A DNA stretch of 35,829 nucleotides from an uncultured Phocaeicola sp. (GCA_947626525.1 CANQSM010000028.1:1-35829), one strand, 5' to 3'; numbered from the stretch's first letter, positions 8,769 through 17,057 are shown. Translations and numbers: made by a program. The notes: generated from the sequence alone by a model not told the origin.

Positions 8769-9758
8769 ATGGCTAATAAATTAATCATATCATTATCCCC
8801 GCACGTTCATAGCGGTGACAGTGTGCAGAAGAACATGTATGGCGTGTTGATTGCCCTGATTCCCGCTTTCATTGTATCTTTAATCTATTCTGGTGTGGGT
8901 GCTGCAATTGTAACGTTAACATCTGTTGCAGCCTGTGTGTTTTTCGAATGGGCTATTACAAAGTTTATTCTCAAAAGAGAAAAAACTACCATTTGTGATG
9001 GTTCTGCTATTATTACCGGTGTATTACTTGCTTTTAACTTGCCTTCCAATCTTCCGCTGTGGATTATTATCGTTGGTGCATTGGTTGCCATTGGTGTCGG
9101 TAAGATGACTTTCGGAGGATTGGGATGTAACCCATTCAATCCGGCATTGGTGGGGCGCATATTCCTGCTGATCTCTTTTCCTGTTCAGATGACAAGTTGG
9201 CCTAAAATAGGACAGTGGACCAGTTATGTAGATGCAGAAACGGCAGCTACCCCTTTAGCTCTGATGAAACAAGCCATTCACGGTGATACTTCTGCGCTGA
9301 GTCAATTACCTTCATCATTTGATTTGTTTATCGGGGCAAATGGAGGGTGCATTGGTGAAGTGAGTGCTGCTGCATTGATAATTGGTTTGCTTTATATGTT
9401 GTGGAAGAAGATTATAACCTGGCATGTTCCGGTATCTATTATTGCTACCGTGTTTGTTTTCTCGGGACTGATGCATTTGGTGAATCCGGAGTGCTACGCG
9501 TCTCCAACATATCATTTGTTGAGCGGTGGTTTGATGCTGGGGGCAATCTTTATGGCAACGGACTATGTTACCTCTCCGATGACACATAAAGGAATGTTGA
9601 TTTATGGTGTGGCAATCGGTTTCCTTACAATGGTTATCCGTTTGTTCGGAGCCTATCCGGAAGGTATGTCTTTTGCTATCTTCATAATGAATGCGTTTAC
9701 ACCATTGATTAATAATTATTGTAAACCGAAAAAATTTGGGGAGGCAGTAAAGAAATGA
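8769..9758 (+). CDS. rnfD: RnfD, flavin-carrying membrane subunit
   Basis: A 329-residue integral membrane subunit with about eight to nine hydrophobic segments. It belongs to the NqrB/RnfD family, in which FMN is covalently attached to a Thr. The likely site is Thr161 in ETAATPLAL, matching the family's [S/T]xATPL context. The conserved NPFNPALVGR (121-130) and the late VTSPMTHKG segment are also family-typical. It overlaps the rnfG start by 4 bases (ATGA), so the two are probably translationally coupled. No apbE flavin transferase is in this window, so one must act from elsewhere. Confidence 0.95.
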   Translation: MANKLIISLSPHVHSGDSVQKNMYGVLIALIPAFIVSLIYSGVGAAIVTLTSVAACVFFEWAITKFILKREKTTICDGSAIITGVLLAFNLPSNLPLWIIIVGALVAIGVGKMTFGGLGCNPFNPALVGRIFLLISFPVQMTSWPKIGQWTSYVDAETAATPLALMKQAIHGDTSALSQLPSSFDLFIGANGGCIGEVSAAALIIGLLYMLWKKIITWHVPVSIIATVFVFSGLMHLVNPECYASPTYHLLSGGLMLGAIFMATDYVTSPMTHKGMLIYGVAIGFLTMVIRLFGAYPEGMSFAIFIMNAFTPLINNYCKPKKFGEAVKK

Positions 9759-10423
9759 AAAAGTTAGAATCTTCGTTTAAAAATATGGTTATCGTGTTGA
9801 CTGTGGTAACCGTAATTGCCGGGGCTCTGCTTGGCTATGTCAATCAAGTGACGGCAGAACCGATAGCAGAGGCTAATGCGAAAGCTTTGAGTGATGCGAT
9901 TGCTGTGGTAATGCCGGAAGGATATGATAACAATCCGGCTGAAGCTCCTGACACTATCAAGTTGAATGGGGTTTCCTATAAGGTTTATAAAGCTACGAAA
10001 GGCAGTGAGTTTATTGGTGCTGCAGTGGAATCTTCCGCAAATGGTTTCGGGGGTTCCTTAACCGTGTTAGTAGGATTTGACAAAGATGGAAATATTAAAG
10101 ATTATTCTCTGTTAAGTCATGCGGAAACTCCTGGTTTGGGTTCAAAAGCTACTGATTGGTTCAAAGCAGGAAATAAGGGAAATATTACCGGTATGAATCC
10201 GGGAAAGGGCGAATTGATAGTCAGTAAGGACGGGGGACAGATAGATGCGATAACAGCTTCTACCATTACTTCGCGTGCTTTTTTGAATGCTGTAAATAAT
10301 GCTTATGCTGCATATGCTGCACAAAACGGACAACAAGTAGATACTCAGACTGGAGCAACTCCAAAAGTGGAAGCCGGAACCGAAAATGCAGAAGAAGCGG
10401 AAACAAACGTTGAACAAAATTAA
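9755..10423 (+). CDS. rnfG: RnfG, periplasmic flavoprotein subunit
   Basis: A 222-residue subunit with one N-terminal membrane helix (about 10-28) and a periplasmic FMN-binding domain. The covalent FMN site is predicted at Thr170 in DAITASTITSRAF. Family consensus is D-x-x-[ST]-G-A-T, so Gly and Ala are here replaced by Ala and Ser. GFGGSLTVLVGFD and ETPGLGSK (124-131) are conserved family segments. The last 30 residues are a low-complexity acidic tail (TPKVEAGTENAEEAE). It contains TPKVEA, the same six residues that end RnfB. Confidence 0.93.
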   Translation: MKKLESSFKNMVIVLTVVTVIAGALLGYVNQVTAEPIAEANAKALSDAIAVVMPEGYDNNPAEAPDTIKLNGVSYKVYKATKGSEFIGAAVESSANGFGGSLTVLVGFDKDGNIKDYSLLSHAETPGLGSKATDWFKAGNKGNITGMNPGKGELIVSKDGGQIDAITASTITSRAFLNAVNNAYAAYAAQNGQQVDTQTGATPKVEAGTENAEEAETNVEQN

Positions 10424-10438
10424 AGAAAGGAGCGAATT

Positions 10439-11023
10439 ATGAATAACTTTAAAGTTTTAATGAACGGTATTGTAAAGGAAAACCCTACATTCGTTCTCCT
10501 TTTGGGTATGTGCCCGACATTGGGTACCACTTCCTCGGCTATTAATGGCATGGGTATGGGATTGGCTACCATGTTTGTGCTTATATGTTCGAATGTAGTA
10601 ATTTCATCCATCAAGAACTTAATTCCGGATATGGTTCGTATTCCTTCGTTCGTGGTGGTTATTGCTTCTTTCGTTACCCTGCTTCAAATGCTGATGCAGG
10701 CCTATGTGCCAGCATTGTATGCGACTTTAGGTTTGTTTATTCCGTTGATTGTGGTCAACTGTATTTTATTAGGGCGTGCGGAAGCTTTTGCTGCTAAAAA
10801 CGGTCCTGTATCTTCTTTCTTTGATGGACTTGGCATGGGACTTGGTTTTACCATGGCTCTGACTCTTTTAGGAGCTGTCAGAGAATTGTTAGGAACCGGC
10901 AAAATTTTTAATGTCTCTGTTTTTCCGGAGGATTTTGGAATGCTGATTTTTGTGTTGGCTCCAGGTGCATTCTTAGCATTAGGATATTTGATTGCCATAG
11001 TAAACAGATTAAAGAAAGCTTAA
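10439..11023 (+). CDS. rnfE: RnfE, membrane subunit of the Rnf complex
   Basis: A 194-residue integral membrane protein of the NqrD/RnfE family with six predicted helices. The paired half-helix motifs LLGMCPTLGTT (Cys25) and VVNCILLGRAEAFA (Cys108) are present. In the family these Cys, with the equivalent pair of RnfA, bind a [2Fe-2S] cluster inside the membrane. It is 15 bases after rnfG and 20 before rnfA. The length is normal. Confidence 0.95.
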   Translation: MNNFKVLMNGIVKENPTFVLLLGMCPTLGTTSSAINGMGMGLATMFVLICSNVVISSIKNLIPDMVRIPSFVVVIASFVTLLQMLMQAYVPALYATLGLFIPLIVVNCILLGRAEAFAAKNGPVSSFFDGLGMGLGFTMALTLLGAVRELLGTGKIFNVSVFPEDFGMLIFVLAPGAFLALGYLIAIVNRLKKA

Positions 11024-11043
11024 CCTCTTAAAGAAAAAGTAAT

Positions 11044-11649
11044 ATGGAATATATATTAATATTTATTACAGCTATTTTTGTGAACAACATTGTGTTGTCG
11101 CAATTTCTTGGTATTTGTCCGTTTCTTGGAGTCTCTAAAAAGGTAGAGACAGCTATGGGTATGGGAGCTGCCGTTGCTTTTGTATTAACTATTGCTACGA
11201 TTGTTACCTATCTTATTCAGAAATTTGTATTGGATACGTTTGGACTCGCCTATTTACAAACTATTGCTTTTATTCTGGTGATAGCTGCTTTGGTGCAAAT
11301 GGTAGAGATTATCTTAAAGAAAGTTTCTCCCTCGTTGTATCAGGCTCTTGGCGTTTTCCTTCCGTTGATTACAACAAACTGTTGTATTTTAGGTGTGGCT
11401 ATTTTAGTTATCCAGAAAAATTTTGATTTGCTGACCGGAGTTGTTTATGCTTTTTCTACAGCTATTGGTTTTGCTTTAGCTTTGATTGTATTTGCGGGTA
11501 TTCGTGAACAATTGAGCCTTGTAAAGATTCCCAAGGGCATGCAGGGCATGCCTATCGCTTTGGTTGTCGCCGGCTTATTGGCTATGGCTTTTATGGGATT
11601 CTCAGGTGTGGATAAAGGTTTGGCTGTATTGTTCGGCATACAAGCGTAA
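11044..11649 (+). CDS. rnfA: RnfA, membrane subunit of the Rnf complex
   Basis: A 201-residue integral membrane protein of the NqrE/RnfA family, the inverted-topology partner of RnfE. The motifs VNNIVLSQFLGICPFLGVSK (Cys25) and LITTNCCILGVA (Cys113) supply its two ligands for the intramembrane [2Fe-2S] cluster. Six helices are predicted. It is the last gene of the operon; a 12-bp perfect stem terminator begins 24 bases past its stop. Confidence 0.95.
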   Translation: MEYILIFITAIFVNNIVLSQFLGICPFLGVSKKVETAMGMGAAVAFVLTIATIVTYLIQKFVLDTFGLAYLQTIAFILVIAALVQMVEIILKKVSPSLYQALGVFLPLITTNCCILGVAILVIQKNFDLLTGVVYAFSTAIGFALALIVFAGIREQLSLVKIPKGMQGMPIALVVAGLLAMAFMGFSGVDKGLAVLFGIQA

Positions 11650-11672
11650 ACAGAACCTTTTGTTTTTATAAG

Positions 11673-11712
11673 AAAAAGTTGTGATGATTTTTATATTCGT
11701 CACAACTTTTTT
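11673..11712 (+). terminator. terminator of the rnf operon
   Basis: The 12-bp perfect stem AAAAAGTTGTGA / TCACAACTTTTT (11673-11684 with 11700-11711) has a 15-base loop and is followed by further T residues. Its symmetry would let it act in both directions. Confidence 0.8.
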
Positions 11713-11746
11713 ATACTTTTTATATTCTGAGTTCGTTCTATTTAGC

Positions 11747-11754
11747 TATATTTG
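11747..11754 (+). promoter_or_regulatory. candidate promoter for the nucleotidyltransferase-galE unit
   Basis: TATATTTG fits the -7 consensus, 23 bases upstream of the chosen ATG at 11777. The -33 region is poor. It lies downstream of the rnf terminator and supports the internal start. Confidence 0.5.
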
Positions 11755-11776
11755 CTACAAAAAGGTAAAAGGGAAA

Positions 11777-12673
11777 ATGACCACAACATTAATTGTTCTT
11801 GCAGCAACCATGGGTAATAAATACGGAGGATTGAAGTATTTGGAGGGCATTGGCCCTAATGGAGAAACAATACTTGATTACTCAATATATGATGCCGTGA
11901 GAGTTGGATTCAATAAAGTCGTTTTTGTCATTAGTAAATACTTTGAGGAAGAATTCAAACAGAAAGTATCAGGAAAGTATGAAAGTATAGTAACTGTAGA
12001 ATATGTGTATCAGGAGGTTGAAGATGTACCGGAAGCGCTTCGTCATCCCAAACGGACATTATTATGGGGATCGGCTCATGCTATTTTGAGTGGGAGAGGA
12101 GTTGTTGACGGTCCATTTGGAGTAATCAATGCTGTTAATTTCTATCAAAGAGAAAGCTTTGAATTGTTGTATCATACGTTACAAACATTGTCGGAAGCTC
12201 CGTATCAGTGTTTTATGATTGGATACAAGCTGAGGAATGTCATACCAGAGTCTGGGGGAGTTAATCGTGGAATATGCGACGTAGATGAGGACGGTTATTT
12301 GCAAAGTGTGACAGAGCGTCCTGGAGTAGAGCGGATTGGAGGACATCCTATGTATTTGAATGAATATAACAAGTGGGTCAATTTGAATGAAGATGACTGT
12401 GTTTCCATGAATATGTGGGGATTTACTCCTAAGATATTTATACAGCTGATGGAGGCTTTTGATCAATTTATCAAAGAAGAAGGGCAGGACATAAAGAAGG
12501 TATTTATTATTCCGGATTTTATAAACGGTATAATACGGCGGGGTATAAAAGTGAAGAATGTTTCTACCTCATCTGTATGGATGGCATTGGTTTCGGCTGA
12601 TGATAAGATTCAGGCGGTTTTACGTATCAATGACATGGTTCGCAAAGGTATATATCCATCCAAATTGTTTTAA
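11777..12673 (+). CDS. divergent sugar-nucleotidyltransferase-like protein
   Basis: A 298-residue protein with the fold pattern of NTP-transferase enzymes: LIVLAATMGNKYGGLKYLEG at the N-terminus, GPNGETILDYSIYDAV (26-41), and VSMNMWGFTPKIF (209-221). Key positions differ from active relatives. The NTP-binding loop LAAGMGSRYGGLK reads LAATMGNKYGGLK, with Gly to Thr and Arg to Lys. The metal-binding INADDFYG region reads INAVNFYQ (117-124), with no acidic residue left. It may therefore be inactive, regulatory, or altered in chemistry. An in-frame ATG exists at 11681, but that start would lie inside the rnf terminator and before the promoter, so 11777 is used. galE follows after 26 bases. Confidence 0.75.
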   Translation: MTTTLIVLAATMGNKYGGLKYLEGIGPNGETILDYSIYDAVRVGFNKVVFVISKYFEEEFKQKVSGKYESIVTVEYVYQEVEDVPEALRHPKRTLLWGSAHAILSGRGVVDGPFGVINAVNFYQRESFELLYHTLQTLSEAPYQCFMIGYKLRNVIPESGGVNRGICDVDEDGYLQSVTERPGVERIGGHPMYLNEYNKWVNLNEDDCVSMNMWGFTPKIFIQLMEAFDQFIKEEGQDIKKVFIIPDFINGIIRRGIKVKNVSTSSVWMALVSADDKIQAVLRINDMVRKGIYPSKLF

Positions 12674-12699
12674 GAAATTACATAAACAAATAGTGTATT

Positions 12700-13734
12700 A
12701 TGAAAGAAAAGATTTTAGTAACAGGCGGAACTGGATTCATCGGTTCGCATACAGTAGTGGAACTCCAGCGTAGCGGTTATGAAGTAATCGTTATTGATAA
12801 TTTATCCAATTCCAAGGTAGAAGTTATAGATTCCATAGCCGAGATAACTGGTATACGCCCAGCTTTTGAAGAGTTGGATTGTTTGGATGAAGCTGGATTG
12901 GAGGATGTATTTTCCAAATATGGAAATATTAAAGCGATTATACATTTTGCTGCGAGTAAGGCTGTAGGTGAGTCTGTTCAGAAACCATTGTTATATTATC
13001 GGAATAATATAGTTTCTTTAATTAATTTATTGGAGTTAATGCCTAAGTATGACGTTAAGGGCATTGTTTTTTCTTCATCGTGTACTGTTTATGGACAGCC
13101 AGATGTATTGCCTGTAACAGAGTCTGCGCCGATTAAAAAGGCCGAGAGCCCTTACGGTAATACCAAACAGATTAATGAAGAGATTATACAGGATACCGTA
13201 AAATCAGGGGCTCCGATTCAAGCTATTCTTTTACGGTATTTTAACCCGATTGGAGCCCATCCTACAGCGTTAATTGGAGAACTTCCGAATGGGGTTCCTA
13301 TGAATCTGATACCGTATCTGACTCAGACTGCAATAGGTATTCGTGAGAAATTAAGTGTGTTCGGGGACGATTACGATACTCCGGACGGTTCATGTATCCG
13401 GGACTATATAAATGTGGTAGATTTGGCAAAAGCACATGTTATCGCTATTGACAGGATGTTGGGTAACAAGCAGAAAGAAAAAGTGGAAGTCTTTAATATT
13501 GGAACGGGGAAAGGACTTTCCGTTTTGGAATTGATTCGTGCATTTGAAAAGACGACCGGAGTAAAATTAAACTATCAGATTGTTGGACGTCGAACCGGTG
13601 ATATAGAGAAAGTGTGGGCAAATCCGGAAAAAGCCAATAAGGAATTGGGCTGGAAAGCGGAGACTAGCATTGAAGATACACTTCTCTCAGCTTGGAAATG
13701 GCAACAACGATTAAGGGAAAAAGGTATTCAATAA
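12700..13734 (+). CDS. galE: UDP-glucose 4-epimerase
   Basis: GalE interconverts UDP-glucose and UDP-galactose in the Leloir pathway and supplies UDP-galactose for surface polysaccharides. It has 344 residues, a normal length. It is an extended short-chain dehydrogenase: NAD-binding TGGTGFIGSH (8-17), IDNLSNS (32-38), FAASKAVGES (83-92), a Ser-rich active-site strand FSSSCTVYG (124-132) and the catalytic YGNTK pair Tyr152/Lys156. RYFNPIGAHP and a late GTGKGLSVLEL are also typical. The 26-base gap from the preceding gene has no clear promoter, so the two are likely cotranscribed. Confidence 0.95.
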   Translation: MKEKILVTGGTGFIGSHTVVELQRSGYEVIVIDNLSNSKVEVIDSIAEITGIRPAFEELDCLDEAGLEDVFSKYGNIKAIIHFAASKAVGESVQKPLLYYRNNIVSLINLLELMPKYDVKGIVFSSSCTVYGQPDVLPVTESAPIKKAESPYGNTKQINEEIIQDTVKSGAPIQAILLRYFNPIGAHPTALIGELPNGVPMNLIPYLTQTAIGIREKLSVFGDDYDTPDGSCIRDYINVVDLAKAHVIAIDRMLGNKQKEKVEVFNIGTGKGLSVLELIRAFEKTTGVKLNYQIVGRRTGDIEKVWANPEKANKELGWKAETSIEDTLLSAWKWQQRLREKGIQ

Positions 13735-13792
13735 GATATTAATGTCTTTTAATATACAACTCAAAAACATGCGCCCGTTAGAGCGTTTTATA

Positions 13793-13952
13793 TATGTGAA
13801 TAACCTGAAACCAGGCTTAGATATGTGAATACCTTCGCAAGGACTATGTCATAAAAAAAGACATAGAGCAGGCTAACAAAATGCATAGGAGTTTTGTCGT
13901 ATTTTATTTCGCGCGTGGTTATGGCTATCCTTCGATGTGAGTCGGAGGATAG
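13793..13952 (+). other. structured intergenic region with five consecutive hairpins
   Basis: No protein is seen between galE and ispE (13735-13973). Five short stem-loops follow one another: CCTG/CAGG (13804-13815), CCTT/AAGG (13832-13842), CTATGTC/GACATAG (13844-13866), ACAAAA/TTTTGT (13876-13897) and an 11-bp stem with one G-T pair (13925-13935 with 13942-13952). The sequence TATGTGAATA also occurs twice (13793 and 13822). No TAnnTTTG promoter was found on either strand, so it could be the galE 3' untranslated region, the bidirectional end of two convergent genes, or a processed small RNA. No known RNA family was recognised. Confidence 0.45.
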
Positions 13953-13973
13953 TTCCTTTGGAAGCAAAGAATA

Positions 13974-14795
13974 TTATAAAGTAATGGCTTGATAAAAGCA
14001 ATTAGTGAAAATCTCCTCCAATCCTGCGTTTGTTTTTTTAAATATGCCATATACAGAAGAGCCTGATCCTGACATGGATGCATATAGGGCACCAGCATTA
14101 TATAAATCTTCTTTTATTTCTTTTATTTTCGGATGTATACGGAACACGCTGTATTCAAAATCATTAATCAGGTTATTTTTCCAGTATTCAATGGGAGTCC
14201 GGATAATTTCTTTAATGGATACTGTTGTTTTATGTGGTTGAATATGAGCGAACGCTTCTTTGGTGGAAACAAAGATATCAGGTTTGACAATGACTAATGT
14301 ATAGCCTTTCAAAGAAAGTGAAACAGGGGAGAAGACATTTCCTATTCCCTCGGCATAGACCGGCCGATTTTGTATGAAAAATGCGCAGTCTGCTCCCAAG
14401 GAGGTTGCGAGGTCCTCTAATTCCGGAACGGAAAGTTGTAGTTCGAATAATTCATTTAATAATTTAAGCATGAATGCTGCATCTGAAGAACCGCCTCCCA
14501 TTCCTGCGCCAGAGGGAATATGCTTGTGCATATAAATATGGATAGGTGGAAGGGAAAATCTATTTTTTAGCAAATAATAAGCCTTTACTACCAGATTTTC
14601 TTCCGGAAGACTGTTTATTTGGATGCCTGAACAGTTTAATTTGAAATCATTAGAGGAAAATTCCATAGGGACTACCTCTAATGCGTCTTCTAACGGAATG
14701 GGATAGAAGACTGTTTCTAAATTGTGATAACCGTCCGGACGTTTTTCCGTGATGTTTAGTCCTAAGTTGATTTTGGCATTGGGAAATACAATCAT
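13974..14795 (-). CDS. ispE: 4-diphosphocytidyl-2-C-methyl-D-erythritol kinase
   Basis: IspE phosphorylates CDP-methylerythritol with ATP, the fourth step of the MEP route to isoprenoid precursors. It has 273 residues and the GHMP kinase layout: [11 protein letters not shown] (Lys8 in the substrate site), the ATP-binding glycine loop [18 protein letters not shown] (93-110), and GADCAFF with the catalytic Asp136. A late [10 protein letters not shown] motif is also present. It starts at an ATG about 26 bases after a -7 element on the minus strand. It is convergent with galE and divergent from dnaB. Confidence 0.96.
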   Translation of the reverse strand: MIVFPNAKINLGLNITEKRPDGYHNLETVFYPIPLEDALEVVPMEFSSNDFKLNCSGIQINSLPEENLVVKAYYLLKNRFSLPPIHIYMHKHIPSGAGMGGGSSDAAFMLKLLNELFELQLSVPELEDLATSLGADCAFFIQNRPVYAEGIGNVFSPVSLSLKGYTLVIVKPDIFVSTKEAFAHIQPHKTTVSIKEIIRTPIEYWKNNLINDFEYSVFRIHPKIKEIKEDLYNAGALYASMSGSGSSVYGIFKKTNAGLEEIFTNCFYQAITL

Positions 14796-14820
14796 GATAT
14801 CTTTCTTTTATAAATGTCTC

Positions 14821-14828
14821 CAAATATA
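14821..14828 (-). promoter_or_regulatory. candidate ispE promoter
   Basis: TATATTTG on the minus strand fits the -7 consensus and is 25 bases upstream of the ispE ATG. No good -33 TTTG was seen. The rest of 14829-15020 has no recognisable feature. Confidence 0.45.
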
Positions 14829-15024
14829 GGCAATCTTTTCGGTTGAGAAGGAACATATCTTCTGTTCTTTCTTGTTTTTCCTGCATTTTGTTTGTGTGAG
14901 ATGGCGTTCCTGCATGTGTTGAATACTTTCTGTGGAGGCAATGTCTGTTTTATAAATAGGAGATTGTCTTTAGGATTCTATAGAAAAAGACGACGCTTCT
15001 GGTTCTCTTAATTGTCTTTTTGCC

Positions 15025-15032
15025 TATCTTTG
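15025..15032 (+). promoter_or_regulatory. dnaB promoter
   Basis: TATCTTTG is a full match to the -7 consensus, 23 bases upstream of the chosen dnaB ATG. It overlaps the upstream in-frame ATG at 15020 and therefore argues against that start. Confidence 0.6.
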
Positions 15033-15055
15033 TAAACTCAAAAAAGCATGGAATT

Positions 15056-16585
15056 ATGGCAGAACAAAGAAAAAAACAGCCAAGAACATCAAATAAGCCT
15101 CAGATAATAGGGGATTTGGAACATATACAACCTCAAGCTCCGGAGTTGGAAAAAGTAGTGCTGGGCGCACTGATGGTGGAGAGTGATGCCTATTCGCTGA
15201 TTAGCGAGATTCTACGTCCCGAATCTTTTTATGAACATCGCCATCAGTTGATATATCAGGCCATTACTACCTTGGCCATTCAGCAACAGCCGGTGGACAT
15301 CCTAACTGTAACGGAGCAGTTGAAGAAAACCGGTGACTTGGAGGAAGTCGGGGGCCCTTTTTATGTGACTCAGTTGAGCGGTATGGTGGCTTCTTCGGCC
15401 CATATAGAGTTTCATGCGCGTATCATTGCCCAAAAGTTTTTGGCGAGGGAGCTTATCACTTTTACCAGTAATATCCAGACAAAAGCTTTTGATGAAAGCA
15501 TAGACGTGGACGACTTGATGCAGGAAGCGGAAGGAAAGCTTTTTGAAATATCTCAGCAGAACATGAAGAAAGATTATACGCAGATTAATCCGGTCATAAA
15601 AGAGGCGTATGATTTGCTTCAAAAAGCCGCGACCCGTACAGACGGTTTGAGCGGATTGGCCAGTGGCTTTCATGCTTTGGATAAGATGACGTCAGGGTGG
15701 CAGAATTCCGATTTGATTATTATTGCAGCTCGTCCGGGTATGGGAAAAACCGCGTTTGTCCTTTCTATGACTAAGAATATTGCAGTCGATTCCAAAGTCC
15801 CGGTAGCACTGTTTTCGCTCGAGATGAGCAATGTACAGTTGGTAAACCGTCTGATAGTCAATGTTTGCGAGATTACGGGTGATAAGATAAAAAGCGGACA
15901 GCTTGCTCCGTATGAATGGGGGCAGTTGGATTATAAAATAAATGATTTGTATGATGCTCCTTTGTATGTAGATGATACCCCTTCTTTGTCTGTCTTCGAA
16001 TTGCGTACCAAAGCGAGGCGTTTGGTGCGGGAACATAATGTAAGGTTAATCATTATAGACTATTTGCAATTGATGAACGCGAGCGGAATGTCGTTTGGCA
16101 GCCGGCAGGAAGAAGTCAGCACCATTTCTCGTTCATTGAAAGGATTGGCCAAAGAACTGAATATACCGATTATTGCATTAAGCCAGTTAAACCGTGGCTT
16201 GGAGAATCGGCAGGGGGATGAAGGAAAACGTCCCCAATTAAGCGACCTTCGTGAATCGGGCGCTATTGAGCAGGATGCGGATATGGTCTGTTTTATCCAC
16301 AGGCCTGAATACCATAAAATCTATCAGGATGCAAACGGCAATGACTTGCGTGAAATGGCTGAAATCATTATAGCCAAGCATCGTAACGGTGCGGTCGGTA
16401 ATGTGGTGTTGCGCTTCAAGAGTGAGTATGCGCGTTTTCAGAATCTTGATGATGATATGATTATTCCCCTTGGTGAGGAACTAAAAGGTTCGCGCTTGAA
16501 TGCGGGAACTCCGCCTCCTCCGCCAGACTCTATACCTCCGGAAGGTGTCCCCATCGATGTCTCTTCTGACCCTCTTCCCTTCTGA
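15056..16585 (+). CDS. dnaB: replicative DNA helicase DnaB
   Basis: DnaB is the ring helicase that unwinds DNA at the replication fork. With the start at 15056 it has 509 residues. The N-terminal domain (about 28-135) begins APELEKVVLGALMVES. The RecA-like motor has Walker A RPGMGKTAF (226-234), Walker B LIIIDYLQLM (331-340), the SQLNRGLENR motif (376-385) and LSDLRESGAIEQDAD (395-409). The C-terminus is Pro-rich (PPPPPDSIPPEG) and ends DPLPF. An in-frame ATG at 15020 was rejected because it precedes the promoter core. The 470 bases after it hold the 23-mer repeat block and the pheT promoter. Confidence 0.97.
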   Translation: MAEQRKKQPRTSNKPQIIGDLEHIQPQAPELEKVVLGALMVESDAYSLISEILRPESFYEHRHQLIYQAITTLAIQQQPVDILTVTEQLKKTGDLEEVGGPFYVTQLSGMVASSAHIEFHARIIAQKFLARELITFTSNIQTKAFDESIDVDDLMQEAEGKLFEISQQNMKKDYTQINPVIKEAYDLLQKAATRTDGLSGLASGFHALDKMTSGWQNSDLIIIAARPGMGKTAFVLSMTKNIAVDSKVPVALFSLEMSNVQLVNRLIVNVCEITGDKIKSGQLAPYEWGQLDYKINDLYDAPLYVDDTPSLSVFELRTKARRLVREHNVRLIIIDYLQLMNASGMSFGSRQEEVSTISRSLKGLAKELNIPIIALSQLNRGLENRQGDEGKRPQLSDLRESGAIEQDADMVCFIHRPEYHKIYQDANGNDLREMAEIIIAKHRNGAVGNVVLRFKSEYARFQNLDDDMIIPLGEELKGSRLNAGTPPPPPDSIPPEGVPIDVSSDPLPF

Positions 16586-16608
16586 CCCTTGGATAAGAGG
16601 TATTCTTA

Positions 16609-16794
16609 AGCGCCAGTCTATGGAGCGGTAAGTGGTACGCCTGTCATTTGCCATTCCGTAGGCGTAACACTTGGGGTAGCCGTAGGCTTGTGGCTCGGAC
16701 AGTCGCAGGCCTGTCACTTAGAGTGCCGCAAACTTGACGCTTTGGCAACCGCGGGTATGGCGAGAAGCTGTCCGGAAGCGAGACCTTTTCTATC
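16609..16794 (+). repeat. degenerate 23-24 bp tandem repeat block
   Basis: Between dnaB and pheT a GC-rich tract breaks into units of 23-24 bases. The clearest begin at 16656 (CCGTAGGCGTAACACTTGGG), 16680 (CCGTAGGCTTGTGGCTCGG), 16703 (TCGCAGGCCTGTCACTTAG) and 16726 (CCGCAAACTTGACGCTTTGG). Weaker units lie at 16609, 16633, 16749 and 16772. A rough consensus is CCGYAGGCNTGTCACTTRG plus four variable bases. No convincing reading frame crosses it, and a 23-base unit would not keep phase. Function is unknown; it could be a decayed repeat or the body of a transcribed leader. The remaining 16795-17010 is GC-rich without a gene. Confidence 0.6.
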
Positions 16795-17010
16795 GGTGTT
16801 TCGAATGAAAGGAAGCGGGCGTAGGGAACATCACGGAGAGTTTGAAGGAGCGTCTTTCGGAAAGGTATGGAGAGAGCTTTCGCGGATGGTAAGAGAGACG
16901 TGATGGCTCTGTCAGGTCTGTAAACTGGTTCTGGATGTGGATAGGGAAGATGCGTGATTGGCTGAATGGAAAAAATGGCATATTGTTGCTATTGTGCGAA
17001 AAAAACTTTG

Positions 17011-17018
17011 TAACTTTG
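17011..17018 (+). promoter_or_regulatory. pheT promoter
   Basis: TAACTTTG fits the -7 consensus 39 bases upstream of the pheT ATG. TTG triplets near 16986 and 16992 could form the -33 part. Confidence 0.6.
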
Positions 17019-17057
17019 CACATCTTTTTAGAAATTACATAAAAAACATAATCATAT

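Noticed and set aside
11681-11776. Upstream extension (32 residues) of the nucleotidyltransferase-like gene
   Set aside because: It starts inside the rnf terminator stem and precedes the -7 element at 11747; the conserved sequence starts at 11777.
15020-15055. Upstream start for dnaB
   Set aside because: The ATG precedes the TATCTTTG promoter element, so it would not be in the transcript.
16609-16794. CRISPR array
   Set aside because: The 23-24 bp units are contiguous and degenerate, with no alternating repeat and unique spacer, and no cas gene is near.
16688-16903. 71-codon open frame in the dnaB-pheT gap
   Set aside because: It crosses the 23-mer repeats, which cannot keep frame, and shows no protein-like pattern.
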